The notes under the pieces: model-generated
Seen by the model: the letters and a program-made list of their open reading frames with translations, nothing else
Told to the model about the DNA's origin: nothing
The model's database searches: none
Assembly (NCBI GenBank): GCA_002709385.1
Contig: PAQS01000041.1
Coordinates: forward strand, 1-40,661
Source: Waddliaceae bacterium
GTDB lineage: Bacteria; Chlamydiota; Chlamydiia; Chlamydiales; GCA-2709385
DNA length: 40,661 nucleotides
Direction: 5' to 3'
Position numbers and translations under genes: made by a program
In this document: piece after piece, positions 40,582 through 40,661 of the stretch
How positions within the stretch are numbered: position 1 is the stretch's first letter
Layout of the letters: the number at the start of each line of letters is the position of its first letter

Positions 40582-40661
40582 ATGGTGACCTAATCCTCTG
40601 CCTAGCCTTGTCAGATGTGGGTGAGATTTCGTTTGATTTTGAGAGGGCATGTCGGGCGACA
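40582..40661. repeat. Diverged foldback-related copy (D), cut by the window edge
   Basis: ATGGTGACCTAATCC, then TCAGATGTGGGTGAGATTT, then GAGGGCATG follow the order of copy C (ATGGCTACCTAGTCC, TTAGAT...GATGAGATTT, GAGCTCATG), with many substitutions. The sequence runs off the right end, so it could be another MITE-like copy or the left end of a full insertion sequence. Confidence 0.5.

Overview
The window looks like part of the chromosome of an environmental, amoeba-associated member of the Chlamydiota (Parachlamydia-, Simkania- or Waddlia-like), but I cannot fix the genus. The grounds are AT-rich DNA, a complete gatCAB operon of the type used by bacteria that charge tRNA-Gln and tRNA-Asn indirectly, short lipoproteins with Cys-rich lipoboxes, a stripped-down Tol-like system, and many genes of eukaryote-like or host-interaction families. 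These include ankyrin repeats, a lipase-maturation-factor homologue, an AGXT2-like aminotransferase, bleomycin hydrolase, a PhoPQ-related lipoprotein and a giant DUF3638/DUF3645 protein.

Layout. 154-11011 (minus): a 3287-residue protein with remnants of helicase-like motifs and a possible N-terminal cysteine-peptidase-like site, preceded by two small exported proteins, one YceI-like. 11296-14556 (plus): gatC-gatA-gatB, then a small membrane protein. 14982-18893: a XerD-type recombinase (minus), a tail-anchored zinc-ribbon protein (plus), then pgi, a Cys-rich protein and yacG (minus). 19032-20797 (minus): trmB and an overlapping gene of unknown function; a perfect 17-bp hairpin separates them from pgi. 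21027-25019 (plus): an envelope operon of a PP2C-like/coiled-coil/LysM protein, TolQ/ExbB, TolR/ExbD and a 39-residue lipoprotein. 25020-25448: a structured intergenic stretch with two hairpins that differ by a compensatory pair. 25449-30380 (plus): LpoB-like lipoprotein, ankyrin protein, lipase maturation factor, two coupled lipoproteins (one BamE/SmpA-like) and sfsA. 30444-33046 (minus): a two-subunit CoA-transferase and thiM, the latter with a TPP-riboswitch-like leader. 33313-36142: a small unknown gene (plus), then a PhoPQ-related lipoprotein, a MAPEG protein and an NTF2-like protein (minus). 36254-38221 (plus): RutE-like reductase plus class III aminotransferase, a likely beta-alanine to 3-hydroxypropionate pair. 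38355-39866: bleomycin hydrolase. 40112-40459 (minus): unknown.

Repeats. Four copies of a foldback (MITE-like) element lie between genes from 31.9 kb to the right edge; one copy is a nearly continuous inverted repeat of about 156 bp. A different palindrome carrying CCACAGAG/CTCTGTGG lies at 16.4 kb, with a degenerate copy near position 100. I saw no transposase, tRNA, rRNA or CRISPR array.

Main themes are envelope maintenance (LysM/TolQR, LpoB-like, BamE-like, several lipoproteins), translation and tRNA quality (gatCAB, trmB), central metabolism (pgi, CoA-transferase, beta-alanine module, thiM) and probable host-interaction proteins. The points most worth a second look are the giant protein, the probably inactive PP2C-LysM protein, the covarying hairpins, the foldback family and the thiM leader.
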